This document shows positions 28,154-37,665 of a DNA stretch of 64,000 nucleotides, piece by piece. Positions within the stretch are counted from its first letter, which is position 1; each line of letters starts with the position of its first letter. The translations under genes and the position numbers were made by a program. The notes beneath the pieces were generated by a model. It was not told the origin of the DNA. It did not search any database and saw only the letters and a list, made by a program, of their open reading frames with translations. The DNA lies in the NCBI RefSeq assembly GCF_001618145.1, contig NZ_LQNF01000017.1, forward strand, positions 19,835-83,834. Direction: 5' to 3'. The DNA comes from Oceanobacillus damuensis. GTDB lineage: Bacteria; Bacillota; Bacilli; Bacillales; Amphibacillaceae.

Positions 28154-29800
28154 ATGAGCGAAAATAAGCTGCATTCATCGGAAAAGGTACAATACGAAAC
28201 TTCCGTATCCAAAATATTAAAGCGCTTTCCCGAAAGACAGCAGCCATTTACTACTTCTTCCGATATTGAAGTAAAACGCTTATATGATGCAGACAGTGCT
28301 GAAAGCAAATCAAGTTATCCAGGTCAGTATCCATATACTCGAGGTATCCAGCCGACGATGTATCGGAGCAGATTCTGGACAATGCGACAATATGCCGGGT
28401 TCGGTTCTGCGGCTGAGACAAATAAGCGATTTCGATATTTGCTTGAACAGGGTCAAACAGGTCTGTCGGTTGCTTTTGATCTACCCACTCAAATCGGCTA
28501 TGATTCGGATGACATAATGTCAGAGGGAGAGGTCGGCAAGGTAGGAGTGGCTATAGATACATTAAAGGATATGGAACGGCTTCTTGACCAAATTCCCCTT
28601 GATAAGGTCAGTACTTCGATGACCATCAATGCTCCAGCTTCCGTTTTGCTATGCATGTATATTGCAGTTGGTGAAAAACAGGGCGTCCCATTGGAAAAGC
28701 TTACAGGGACAATACAGAACGATATCTTAAAAGAATACATTGCTAGAGGGACCTATATTTTCCCACCGAAGCCATCCATGCGATTAATCACTAATATATT
28801 TGAATACTGCCAAAAATTTGTACCTAAATTCAACACAATCAGTATATCGGGGTATCATATCAGGGAAGCCGGTTCAAACGCTGTTCAGGAAGCAGCGTTC
28901 ACAATAGCTAATGGTATTGCCTATGTCGATGCGGCGATTGAATCCGGCCTTGATGTCGATTCTTTCGCTCCAAGACTCGCATTCTTTTTCAATGCACACA
29001 ACAACTTTTTTGAGGAAGTGGCAAAATTCCGTGCTTCCAGAAGAATATGGGCAAAAATTATGAAAGAACATTATCAGGCAAAAGATCCAAAGAGCTGGAA
29101 ACTGAGATTCCATACCCAAACTGGCGGTTCCACACTGACTGCCCAGCAACCCGATAACAATATTGTTCGGGTTACATTGCAGGCTTTAGCTGCAGTCATG
29201 GGAGGTACCCAAAGTCTGCACACAAATTCACGTGATGAAGCATTATCATTGCCGACTGAGGATTCTGCGAGAATAGCCTTGCGAACGCAGCAGATCATTG
29301 CACATGAGAGTGGAGTTGCTGATACGATTGATCCATTAGGCGGTTCCTATTATGTAGAAGCATTAACAGATGAAATGGAAGAAAAAATAAATGAATATCT
29401 GGAGCAAATTAAAGAGATTGGCGGCGCCGTGCAAGCGGTAGAAGAAGGCTACATGCAACGCGAAATACACCAAAATGCTTACGAGATACAAAAACGGATT
29501 GAGAAAGAGGAAGAGATTATTGTCGGCCTAAACAAGTTCAAGCTGGATGAAGAAGTAAACCCAGATTTGTTAAAAGTCGATGAGGCACTTGAAAAAGCTC
29601 AGATTGAATCATTACAGTCCATTCGTAAAGAACGTGATCAGAAGGCTGTGGACAAGGCACTATCTGCACTAAAAGAAAATGCAAAGACTCCGGATGCCAA
29701 TTTGATTCCCAATATTTTGGATGCTGTTAGGGTTTATGCATCCGTAGGGGAAATCTGTAATGTTTTACGGGAAGAGTTTGGAGAATATACAGGTCTATAA
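28154..29800 (+). CDS. Methylmalonyl-CoA mutase, large catalytic subunit
   Basis: 548 residues, the length of the split-type mutase chain that lacks the B12 domain. It isomerises methylmalonyl-CoA to succinyl-CoA by radical chemistry. Conserved stretches are [69 protein letters not shown] and [21 protein letters not shown] precedes ATG. The B12-binding part follows as the next gene. The meaB/argK chaperone gene often linked to mutases is not here. B. subtilis has no mutase at this place. Confidence 0.94.
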   Translation: MSENKLHSSEKVQYETSVSKILKRFPERQQPFTTSSDIEVKRLYDADSAESKSSYPGQYPYTRGIQPTMYRSRFWTMRQYAGFGSAAETNKRFRYLLEQGQTGLSVAFDLPTQIGYDSDDIMSEGEVGKVGVAIDTLKDMERLLDQIPLDKVSTSMTINAPASVLLCMYIAVGEKQGVPLEKLTGTIQNDILKEYIARGTYIFPPKPSMRLITNIFEYCQKFVPKFNTISISGYHIREAGSNAVQEAAFTIANGIAYVDAAIESGLDVDSFAPRLAFFFNAHNNFFEEVAKFRASRRIWAKIMKEHYQAKDPKSWKLRFHTQTGGSTLTAQQPDNNIVRVTLQALAAVMGGTQSLHTNSRDEALSLPTEDSARIALRTQQIIAHESGVADTIDPLGGSYYVEALTDEMEEKINEYLEQIKEIGGAVQAVEEGYMQREIHQNAYEIQKRIEKEEEIIVGLNKFKLDEEVNPDLLKVDEALEKAQIESLQSIRKERDQKAVDKALSALKENAKTPDANLIPNILDAVRVYASVGEICNVLREEFGEYTGL

Positions 29801-29811
29801 AGGGGGACAAT

Positions 29812-30636
29812 ATGGTGAGAAAAATACGCGTACTTGTAGCGAAACCAGGTTTGGATGGACATGATCGGGGGGCATTGATAATTGCCCAGGCACTCAGAGA
29901 CCATGGCATGGAAGTCATTTATACAGGATTGCGTCAATCACCCGCACAAATTGCCCAGGCGGCCGTACAGGAGGATGTGGACGTCATTGGACTTTCCTCC
30001 TTGTCGGGAGCTCATCGCACATTGTTTCCAAAGGTGCTTGAGGAGCTGAAACACCGTGATGCCATCGACATACCTGTTATAGGTGGTGGCGTCATTCCTA
30101 GTGAGGATATTCCTTATCTGATCGATCAGGGAATCAGAAAAATATTTACTAGTGGTTCATCAACGGAAGTTTTGGCCGATTATATTCAGGAACTTATTGA
30201 CCCTAAAACAAAACCGATTGAAAAACCGAAAAAAATCGCCCATATCGGTATTGCAGTCGAAAATATAGACAATAGCCTGTCCTTTTATACGGACGCATTA
30301 GGACTTGAACTCGAAGCTGTGGAGCAGGTGGAAACAGAAGGGGTTAAGGTTGCCTTTATTAACCTTGGCGAGTCAAGGTTGGAGCTGTTGGAACCATTGA
30401 ATGATACCTCGCCAATCAGAAGATTCCTTGATAAGAAAGGGGAAGGTATTCATCATATCGCATTGGAAGTGGATGACATCAAAACAAGGCTGGAACAACT
30501 GATCAAACAAGGCGTAAAGGTAATCAATGAAAAACCGAAACCTGGCGCAAATAATAGCCAAATAGCATTCATTCACCCAAAAGCTGCGAGCGGTGTACTA
30601 TTCGAAATATGTCAGCACGAAAAGAGTGATAATTAA
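29812..30636 (+). CDS. Cobalamin-binding mutase subunit fused to methylmalonyl-CoA epimerase
   Basis: 274 residues in two domains. Residues 1-132 form a B12-binding Rossmann domain with the base-off motif DGHDRG and GLSSLSGAH plus [10 protein letters not shown]; it completes the mutase encoded just before. Residues about 142-270 are a vicinal-oxygen-chelate methylmalonyl-CoA epimerase: [40 protein letters not shown] and GVLFEICQ, with metal His and Glu residues. The frame is continuous through a Lys/Pro linker ([10 protein letters not shown]), so the fusion is not an assembly join by eye. AAAGGGGG precedes ATG; the stop overlaps the next start. Confidence 0.92.
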   Translation: MVRKIRVLVAKPGLDGHDRGALIIAQALRDHGMEVIYTGLRQSPAQIAQAAVQEDVDVIGLSSLSGAHRTLFPKVLEELKHRDAIDIPVIGGGVIPSEDIPYLIDQGIRKIFTSGSSTEVLADYIQELIDPKTKPIEKPKKIAHIGIAVENIDNSLSFYTDALGLELEAVEQVETEGVKVAFINLGESRLELLEPLNDTSPIRRFLDKKGEGIHHIALEVDDIKTRLEQLIKQGVKVINEKPKPGANNSQIAFIHPKAASGVLFEICQHEKSDN

Positions 30637-32180
30637 TGGATATGTTCGATAAAATAAATGAATTATACGACAAACGAAGGCAAGTTGAATTAGGCGGCGG
30701 CGATAAACGCATTGAAAAGCAGCATGACAAAGGAAAAATGACAGCAAGAGAACGGATTGATTACCTGCTTGATGCAAGGACTTTTGTGGAATTAAATCCT
30801 TTTATTGAAACAAGGGTAACCGATTTTGATATGAGCAATAATGGTAATGGGGAAGGGGTTGTCACCGGTTACGGCAAAATCAATGGAAAATCGGTTTATT
30901 TATTTGCCCAGGACTTTACCGTATATGGTGGGGCATTAGGGGAAATGCACGGTAAAAAAATTGCTGCTGCCATGGATTTGGCAGCTAAAAATGGTTTTCC
31001 TTTTATCGGCTTAAACGATTCAGGAGGAGCAAAAATCCAGGAGGGGGTTTCTTCTTTGGATGGTTATGGTCATGTTTTTTACCGCAATTCCATCTATTCG
31101 GGCGTCATCCCTCAGATTTCGGTCATTATGGGACCTAGTGCAGGTGGTGCCGTATACTCACCGGCAATTACCGACTTTGTCATTATGGTCGAAAAAACTT
31201 CCCAGATGTTTATTACGGGACCTAAAGTAATCGAAACCGTAACAGGGGAAAAGATTTCCTCCGAAGATCTCGGTGGTGCACATATACATAATTCCAAAAG
31301 TGGGAATGCGCACTTTCAGGCAAACTCTGAAGAAGATGCATTGGATACGGTTCGCCAGCTGATTGATTATCTTCCTGCAAACCATAACGAAAAATCCGAT
31401 AAGTTACCATATAAGCCGGAACCTGAATTACGTCCAGAGCTCGCTGATCTCGTGCCATTCAATGCCATTAAACCTTACGACGTAAAAAATGTAATCGAGC
31501 AAGTAGTAGACAGAGATAGTTTTCTGGAAATTCAACGTAAATTCGCCAAAAATATTGTCGTTGGCTTCGCCAGAATAAAAGGTGAAACAATCGGTCTAGT
31601 GTGCAATCAGCCAAAATACCTTGCGGGCGGACTGGACATCGACTCCAGCGATAAGGCAGCACGTTTTATCCGCTTCTGTGACTCATTTAATGTACCAATT
31701 ATTACTTTTGAAGATGTAACTGGATTCTTCCCTGGTGTAAAGCAGGAACATGCGGGTATCATCCGTCATGGTGCAAAAATCCTTTATGCCTATTCAGAAG
31801 CCACTGTACCGAAAATAACGGTTATTACAAGAAAAGCATATGGTGGTGCCTATGTAGCGCTTAACAGCAAATCCATCGGTGCCGACCTCGTATACGCCTG
31901 GCCGAACGCTGAAATAGCCGTCATGGGGCCTGAGGGTGCTGTAAATATAATTTATGCTAAAGAAATAGCTGAAAGTGACAATCCGGAACAGTTAAGACAA
32001 GAGAAAATTGATACATACCGGGAAAAATTCGCAAACCCTTATGTGGCTGCTGGGCTGGGGATGGTCGATGATGTGATCGACCCACGGAAAACAAGGATAA
32101 AGTTAATCCAGTCTCTCGAGATGCTGCGCAATAAACAGGAGGAGCGTCCAACGAAAAAACACGGAAACATCCCACTGTAA
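30636..32180 (+). CDS. yqjD: Propionyl-CoA carboxylase-type carboxyltransferase subunit (YqjD)
   Basis: 514 residues. Carboxyltransferase of the AccD/PccB class: KGKMTARERIDYLLD, an N-terminal crotonase half with GAKIQEGVSSLDGYG and GPSAGGAVYSPA, and a C-terminal half with TFEDVTGFFPGVKQEHAGIIRHGAK and KAYGGAYVALNSK. It probably forms methylmalonyl-CoA from propionyl-CoA. A dedicated biotin carboxylase/carrier is not next to it and may be encoded elsewhere or shared. The ATG overlaps the stop of the fusion gene by one base, so the three form one propionate-to-succinate module. Confidence 0.9.
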   Translation: MDMFDKINELYDKRRQVELGGGDKRIEKQHDKGKMTARERIDYLLDARTFVELNPFIETRVTDFDMSNNGNGEGVVTGYGKINGKSVYLFAQDFTVYGGALGEMHGKKIAAAMDLAAKNGFPFIGLNDSGGAKIQEGVSSLDGYGHVFYRNSIYSGVIPQISVIMGPSAGGAVYSPAITDFVIMVEKTSQMFITGPKVIETVTGEKISSEDLGGAHIHNSKSGNAHFQANSEEDALDTVRQLIDYLPANHNEKSDKLPYKPEPELRPELADLVPFNAIKPYDVKNVIEQVVDRDSFLEIQRKFAKNIVVGFARIKGETIGLVCNQPKYLAGGLDIDSSDKAARFIRFCDSFNVPIITFEDVTGFFPGVKQEHAGIIRHGAKILYAYSEATVPKITVITRKAYGGAYVALNSKSIGADLVYAWPNAEIAVMGPEGAVNIIYAKEIAESDNPEQLRQEKIDTYREKFANPYVAAGLGMVDDVIDPRKTRIKLIQSLEMLRNKQEERPTKKHGNIPL

Positions 32181-32224
32181 AAAAGACACAACATATAGTA
32201 GCCTATATACGGGAGGTTTTTAAA

Positions 32225-33352
32225 TTGACAAACGTTAACCAGGAAAGATTAGTATCAGAATTTATGGAACTCGTAAAAATCGACTCGGAGACAAAGTTTG
32301 AAGCAGAAATTGCTGATGTACTTAAAAAGAAATTTTCAGATTTAGGACTTAACGTATACGAGGATAACAGTAAAGAAAAAACCGGACATGGCGCAGGTAA
32401 TTTGATATGTACACTTCCAGGTAATCTGGAAGGTGCCGATCCAATTTACTTTACATCCCACATGGACACTGTAGTACCTGGTAAAGGGATAAAACCTTCC
32501 GTAAAAGATGGTATCATTACTTCAGATGGAACAACGATCCTGGGTGCTGACGATAAAGCAGGACTTTCCGCTATGCTTGAGGCAATCCGCGTTATAAAAG
32601 AGAATGGGATCAAGCATGGAGATATTCAATTTGTAATTACTGCAGGTGAAGAATCCGGATTAGTTGGAGCAAAAGCACTTGACGGGTCACTGATTAACGC
32701 TAAATATGGCTACGCACTGGACAGCAACGGAGACGTTGGTGACATTATTGTGGCAGCACCGACACAGGCCAAAGTATTTGCAGTCGTTAAAGGGAAAACG
32801 GCACATGCAGGAGTGGAGCCTGAAAAAGGCGTTTCAGCGATTACACTCGCTGCAAAAGCCATTTCCAAAATGCCTCTTGGCAGAATCGATGAAGATACAA
32901 CAGCTAATATCGGCCGGTTCGAAGGTGGAAAACAGACAAATATCGTCGTCGATCATGTTGAAATCATTGCTGAGGCTAGATCTCTCGTGCCAGAGAAAAT
33001 GGAAAAACAAACTGAAAAGATGAAAAACGCTTTCGAACAAACGGCAGAAGCGCATGGCGGGTCTGCAGATGTAACGATAAAAGTGATGTATCCGGGATAT
33101 AGTCAAAAAGAGGGCGATCGGGTTGTTGAGGTTGCACGAAAAGCTGCTGGTGCCATCGGCAGGGAGAGTAAGCTTCTTAAAAGTGGTGGTGGCAGTGACG
33201 CAAATGTGATTGCCGGCCTTGGTATCCCTACCGTAAATCTGGCTGTTGGATATGAAGGCATTCACACAAAAGACGAGAAAATTGCGGTAAGCGATCTTGT
33301 TAAGGTCACTGAGTTAGTAACTGCAATCATAAAAGAAGCAGCAGGATCATAA
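32225..33352 (+). CDS. yqjE: M20 family peptidase, peptidase T-like (YqjE)
   Basis: 375 residues. A zinc aminopeptidase/tripeptidase-like protein: YFTSHMDTVVPG holds the first metal ligands, GADDKAGLSAML the bridging Asp, and TAGEESGLVGAK the catalytic Glu pair. The dimerisation domain lies at about 180-290 and the last metal His is in GYEGIHTKDE. The start is TTG 32225, 6 bases after GGGAGGTTTT. It is 44 bases behind yqjD, the same order as yqjD-yqjE of B. subtilis. The substrate is unproven. Confidence 0.9.
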   Translation: MTNVNQERLVSEFMELVKIDSETKFEAEIADVLKKKFSDLGLNVYEDNSKEKTGHGAGNLICTLPGNLEGADPIYFTSHMDTVVPGKGIKPSVKDGIITSDGTTILGADDKAGLSAMLEAIRVIKENGIKHGDIQFVITAGEESGLVGAKALDGSLINAKYGYALDSNGDVGDIIVAAPTQAKVFAVVKGKTAHAGVEPEKGVSAITLAAKAISKMPLGRIDEDTTANIGRFEGGKQTNIVVDHVEIIAEARSLVPEKMEKQTEKMKNAFEQTAEAHGGSADVTIKVMYPGYSQKEGDRVVEVARKAAGAIGRESKLLKSGGGSDANVIAGLGIPTVNLAVGYEGIHTKDEKIAVSDLVKVTELVTAIIKEAAGS

Positions 33353-33356
33353 CCCG

Positions 33357-33399
33357 AATACCCGCGATAGCGATTGAGCGCTATCGCGGGTATTTCTTT
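33357..33399 (+). terminator. Strong terminator after yqjE
   Basis: Perfect 16-bp stem AATACCCGCGATAGCG / CGCTATCGCGGGTATT with a 6-base loop and TTTCTTT behind it. Confidence 0.88.
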
Positions 33400-33442
33400 A
33401 TGTTATAATTGATAAATAAGATACGGAAAGGGTGTAATTTTG

Positions 33443-34696
33443 ATGGGGGCTTCAGAGCGGAAGAAGGGGCGCGTAATTTTCCATATAGATATGAACTGCT
33501 TTTATGCATCTGTGGAAATGGCCTATAATCCGAAGCTGAAAGGAAAACCTTTAGCAATAGCGGGAAATCCGGAAGAACGCAAAGGGATTATTGTGACGAG
33601 CAGCTATGAGGCAAGAGCAAAAGGAGTCAAGACAACGATGCCGATCTGGCAAGCAAGGAAACTATGTCCTGAACTGATTGTTATGAAGCCTAACTTTAAC
33701 CGCTATCGTCAGGCTTCCAAAGAAATCTTTAAGATGCTTTCTGAAATTACCCCATATGTCCAGCCAGTTTCGATTGATGAAGGTTATATGGATATTACAG
33801 ATACTGAAAATCTAGGTAACCCATTGGAAATCGCTCAAAACCTACAGCAAAAAATACTCGATGAATTGGATATACCTTGCAGTATCGGTATCGCCCCAAA
33901 TAAATTTTTGGCTAAAATGGCATCCGATATGAAAAAACCATTAGGAATTACGGTATTGAGAAAGAGAGAAATCGCAAACATCCTCTGGCCATTACCTGTA
34001 GGCGAAATGTATGGAGTAGGGGAAAAGACGGCAAAGAAGTTAAATACAATAAACATTCAGACAATCGGAGATCTGGCAAATAAGGACGTATATGAACTGA
34101 AGCAATTACTTGGCATTAATGGCGAAAGATTAAAAAATAGAGCCAACGGGAATGATACGAGACCAGTGGACCCAGATGCCATCTACGACTTTAAAAGCAT
34201 TGGAAGTTCACAGACACTTCCAGCGGACACAACAGATTGGGATGAATTAAGCAGTTTAATGAATCTATTGGCAGACAATGTCAACAGAAGAATGAAACGA
34301 AAGGAAGCAGCTGGAAGAAGTGTCCAAATCACCATTCGATATCACGATCGCAAAACAGTTACAAGGAGTAAAAAACTTCAAAACTATATAGATGATAAAT
34401 CAGACATTTTACTGATAGCCAAGGAGCTGCTTCAAAAGCATTGGAATGGGGAACCAGTCCGTCTATTGGGTATTACGGTTCAGGATGTCGATGAAAAACG
34501 GAACCTTGGGCAGCAGCTCGACATTTTTACTTTCGAAAACGAAGCCAAAAAAGAGAAACTCTATTCGGCAATCGACTCCCTCTCACAGAAATACGGAAAA
34601 AATCCCTTTAAACAATTTAATGAATCGGCCAGAAAAGATTCCGATCAGCCAACAACAAGTTTTCAAAAGGATTTCCTGGATGACTACAAACGCTAA
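33443..34696 (+). CDS. dinB: DNA polymerase IV (Y family)
   Basis: About 417 residues. An error-prone translesion polymerase. The catalytic motifs are FHIDMNCFYASVEM (metal Asp) and SIDEGYMD (Asp-Glu pair), followed by CSIGIAPNKFLAKMASDMKKP, helix-hairpin-helix GVGEKTAKKL and the little-finger domain. QQLDIFTF near residue 350 resembles a sliding-clamp binding motif. I choose ATG 33443 over TTG 33440 on spacing from AAAGGGTG. It corresponds to yqjH. Confidence 0.95.
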   Translation: MGASERKKGRVIFHIDMNCFYASVEMAYNPKLKGKPLAIAGNPEERKGIIVTSSYEARAKGVKTTMPIWQARKLCPELIVMKPNFNRYRQASKEIFKMLSEITPYVQPVSIDEGYMDITDTENLGNPLEIAQNLQQKILDELDIPCSIGIAPNKFLAKMASDMKKPLGITVLRKREIANILWPLPVGEMYGVGEKTAKKLNTINIQTIGDLANKDVYELKQLLGINGERLKNRANGNDTRPVDPDAIYDFKSIGSSQTLPADTTDWDELSSLMNLLADNVNRRMKRKEAAGRSVQITIRYHDRKTVTRSKKLQNYIDDKSDILLIAKELLQKHWNGEPVRLLGITVQDVDEKRNLGQQLDIFTFENEAKKEKLYSAIDSLSQKYGKNPFKQFNESARKDSDQPTTSFQKDFLDDYKR

Positions 34697-34738
34697 TGTC
34701 CCACACCATAAAACAATGGCATGGGACATTAGCGTTTA
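34691..34738 (+). terminator. Terminator after dinB
   Basis: Perfect 13-bp stem CGCTAATGTCCCA / TGGGACATTAGCG that includes the dinB stop codon, followed by TTTATTATTA. Confidence 0.8.
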
Positions 34739-34778
34739 TTATTATATAGCCTATTTTTGTAAACTTTGTTCATCAGAG

Positions 34779-35308
34779 TTGATATAAAATGCGAAATAAC
34801 TTCTATTTGTGATAGAGCTTTGGTACGAATAATGGAAGCGAGATACTTCGGCTACCGCTCTGGGAAATACACTGCGCTTTTCGCGGGCGGCTGGTGAGCC
34901 AACTTGCGCTAAAGCGCTGCGTTGTCTCACCGATGCCTCTGCTCCCGCAGAAGTCTCCGTGTATTTCCCAGAGCTGGTTAGAGGTTTATTATGTAAAATA
35001 ACATCATACAGTCCCATTGTCAGGTGAGCTCTTTTTAACTTTTTATAAGAACTCTGAAAGCTAATCAAATAGCATCGACTGTTCTTGCTTAGAATTCTTT
35101 TTCTGAAAAAATTACATACCAGCAGCCCGTATACACGTAGACTCCAGCGGGAGGAAAGGCATAGGTGAGACCCCGCAGTGCGATAGCACGAGGAGGGCTC
35201 ACCAGCCGCCCGCGGAAAGCGAAGTGTATACGGGCTGCGGCTGCCGAAGTTACTTGTTACCATCTCAGAGCTGTGGAAGTTACTTCGTAGTTTACATAAA
35301 TTATATCA
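34779..35308. repeat. Composite inverted-module element, copy 2 (best preserved ends)
   Basis: The left end TTGATATAAAATGCGAAATA (34779-34798, continuing ACTTC) mirrors the right end at 35276-35308 (GAAGTTACTTCG...TTATATCAA). Two type I modules face each other. The minus-strand copy 34830-34978 has the 15-bp outer stem CTCTGGGAAATACAC / GTGTATTTCCCAGAG (34858-34872 and 34959-34973). The plus-strand copy 35120-35258 has the 15-bp outer stem GCAGCCCGTATACAC / GTGTATACGGGCTGC (35122-35136 and 35224-35238). Inner pairings GGTGAG/CTCACC and GTGC-GATA-GCAC are shared. It fills the gap between convergent dinB and the aldehyde dehydrogenase gene. ORFs within it are structure artefacts. Confidence 0.85.
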
Positions 35309-35315
35309 AAATGTA

Positions 35316-36686
35316 TTATTTCATTAAATTTTTAACTACCGTTGATGCAAGTTTACTGCCAGGGTAGCGGAAAGGCAGGTCAAATTTAGTCGTCTGTTTC
35401 ATGATGCTTTTCCTATGGGTAAACGTATCAAAACTGTATTTTCCATGGTAAGCTCCCATGCCGCTGTTTCCAACTCCGCCAAAAGGAAGGTGCGGGTTGG
35501 CAAGATGGTATAGGGTATCATTGATCGAACCTCCACCGAACGACACATATTCCATAACCTGCTGCTGCATTTTTTCATTTTCTCCAAAATAATAAAGGGC
35601 AAGCGGCTTTTCCATTCTTCTGATTTTATACAGAGCGTCTTCGATATTTGTAAATGACAGAACAGGTAAAATCGGGCCGAAAATTTCCTCTTTCATGATT
35701 GAATCTTCCCAGGTGATTTTATCAAGGATGGTAGGCTCAATCATAAGTGATTTTCTGCTTGTGGCCCCACCGTGGAGGACAGTACCTTCCAAAAGAAATT
35801 TCTCCAGTCGTTCAAAATTCTTCTCATTTATGATTCTTGTATAGTCGTCATTTTCCAGAGGATCTTTCCCATAAAGTGCTATGATATGTTTTTTCATAGC
35901 TTTTAACAGTTTGAATTTTGCCTTCTCGTGTACATAGACATAGTCAGGTGCCACACAGGTTTGACCCGCGTTCGTAAATTTACCCCATACGATTCGTTTG
36001 GCCGTAAGATTGATATTGGCATCCTCATCAACGATTGCCGGGCTTTTTCCGCCCAGTTCCAGTGTAACTGGAGTCAAATGCTCACTGGCTGCACGCATAA
36101 CGATTTTCCCTATATGGGAACTGCCAGTGAAGAAAATATAGTCGAATCGCTGTTTCAACAGTATTTCACTCGTTTCTTGCCCACCTTCGATTACAGTGAT
36201 ATATGAACTGTCAAATGTTTGTTTAAACATATCCGCCAGTATTGCCGATGTAGTCGACGCATGTTCTGACGGTTTAATAAGTACGCAATTACCTGCAGAA
36301 ATTGCACCAATTACAGGAGCAACTGCAAGCTGAAGAGGATAATTCCACGGAGAAATTACAAGTACAACCCCAAGTGGTTCCTTCATAATATAGCTTTTAG
36401 ATCCCTTATGTGTAATGGGCGATTGCACTTTTTCGGGCTCCATCCATCCCCTGAGATTTTTCAGTGTCAAATCAATTTCAGAATAAAGCAGCCCTAGCTC
36501 CGTTGTCAGGGTTTCATGCTTCGATTTATTTAAATCTCTTTTTAATGCACGATAAATCTTATGCTCATTATCTTTAAGCATGTCTCTTAGCTTGAGCAAT
36601 TGTCTTTTGCGGAATTCGTAGTCAACAGTATTGCCATTCATAAAAAATGTCCGCAAATTGGTAACGATTGTTTCGGTGTACTCCAT
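35316..36686 (-). CDS. Aldehyde dehydrogenase (YwdH-like, class 3 type)
   Basis: 456 residues. NAD(P)-dependent oxidation of aldehydes. Visible are VLVISPWNYPLQL, the catalytic Glu in LELGGKSPAIV, the catalytic Cys in NAGQTCVAPDYV, EEIFGPILPV and the C-terminal LPFGGVGNSGMGAYHGKYSFDTFTHRK. The C-terminus beyond about 430 is hydrophobic/basic, as in class 3 enzymes. I start at ATG 36686 with GAGGAGAC upstream; the 36-residue longer reading runs into the rnz gene. It ends a few bases from element copy 2. Confidence 0.9.
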   Translation of the reverse strand: MEYTETIVTNLRTFFMNGNTVDYEFRKRQLLKLRDMLKDNEHKIYRALKRDLNKSKHETLTTELGLLYSEIDLTLKNLRGWMEPEKVQSPITHKGSKSYIMKEPLGVVLVISPWNYPLQLAVAPVIGAISAGNCVLIKPSEHASTTSAILADMFKQTFDSSYITVIEGGQETSEILLKQRFDYIFFTGSSHIGKIVMRAASEHLTPVTLELGGKSPAIVDEDANINLTAKRIVWGKFTNAGQTCVAPDYVYVHEKAKFKLLKAMKKHIIALYGKDPLENDDYTRIINEKNFERLEKFLLEGTVLHGGATSRKSLMIEPTILDKITWEDSIMKEEIFGPILPVLSFTNIEDALYKIRRMEKPLALYYFGENEKMQQQVMEYVSFGGGSINDTLYHLANPHLPFGGVGNSGMGAYHGKYSFDTFTHRKSIMKQTTKFDLPFRYPGSKLASTVVKNLMK

Positions 36687-36699
36687 AAAAATGTCTCCT

Positions 36700-37626
36700 C
36701 TAATTAAGGTTGTCAATTTCAAATTCACGAAAGTCCCTGGCAAGGAATGTTTCTGTGAAAATATTACGCGCTTCTGATAATATCCGTTTTTCATCTTCCT
36801 CCTGGTAGCGGGAAGAAATATGCGTTAATATCAGTTTTTTAACTCCACCATTGGAAGCCAGGGTAGCAGCCTGTATGTTAGTCGAGTGAAAATATTCTCT
36901 CGCCAGATTCTTCTTGTCATGCATAAATGTGGCTTCATGAATGAGTACATCCGAATTTTCGACGAATGATATATGTTCCTCCCGAGTACGAGTATCTCCT
37001 AATATGGTAATGACCCTGCCTCTTTTCTCAGCGCCGATGAAATCTTTACTGTAGAGCTGGGTCCCATCAGAAGAGACTGTCACTTCATTTTCTTTGATCT
37101 CACGGTAAATGGGGCCGGGCAAAATACCAATTTCTTTAAGTCTATCGACAAGCAGCTCTCCCGGCTTGTCCTTTTCAACGATCCGATATCCAAAACTTTG
37201 AATACCGTGATCGAGTTGTTTTGCATAGACAGTAAAGTTATCTTCATCCAAAATCTTTCCATCGGTTACTTCCACTATTTCCAATGGGTAGGTCAGATAA
37301 GTGCCGCTTATTTTAAGACTTGTCGTCACAAACTCCTTTATGCCCACTGGACCATATAAAGTTAAAAGCTCTTCACCACCCTGAAACGAACGGCTGCTCA
37401 ATAATCCCGGAAGACCGTAAATATGGTCTCCGTGCAGGTGGGTAATAAATATTTTATTTATTTTTCTCGGCTTTATGGAGGTCCTTAAAATTTGGTGCTG
37501 AGTGGCTTCTCCACAATCAAATAACCATACACTATTTATTTCCTGTAGAAGTGTCAATGCAATAGCAGAGACATTTCGCTCTTTCGAAGGAACTCCTGCC
37601 CCTGTACCAAGAAATATCAGTTCCAT
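36700..37626 (-). CDS. rnz: Ribonuclease Z
   Basis: 308 residues, a metallo-beta-lactamase fold endonuclease that matures tRNA 3' ends. The metal motif THLHGDHIYGLPG, an N-terminal ELIFLGTGAGVPSKERNVSA and the exosite arm (about 150-180) are typical, with later ligands in LGDTR, HEATF and LTHISSRY. The start is ATG 37626 with TGGAGGAA upstream. The ALDH gene starts 14 bases after its stop, so the two may be co-transcribed. Confidence 0.94.
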   Translation of the reverse strand: MELIFLGTGAGVPSKERNVSAIALTLLQEINSVWLFDCGEATQHQILRTSIKPRKINKIFITHLHGDHIYGLPGLLSSRSFQGGEELLTLYGPVGIKEFVTTSLKISGTYLTYPLEIVEVTDGKILDEDNFTVYAKQLDHGIQSFGYRIVEKDKPGELLVDRLKEIGILPGPIYREIKENEVTVSSDGTQLYSKDFIGAEKRGRVITILGDTRTREEHISFVENSDVLIHEATFMHDKKNLAREYFHSTNIQAATLASNGGVKKLILTHISSRYQEEDEKRILSEARNIFTETFLARDFREFEIDNLN

Positions 37627-37665
37627 ATTATTCCTCCATCTGAAAATCAATTCCTTTAATTCCTA

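Noticed and set aside
34751..35263. 170-codon minus-strand ORF across element copy 2
   Set aside because: It reads straight through both inverted modules; composition is Arg/Ser/Ala-rich nonsense and the frame is broken in the other copies.
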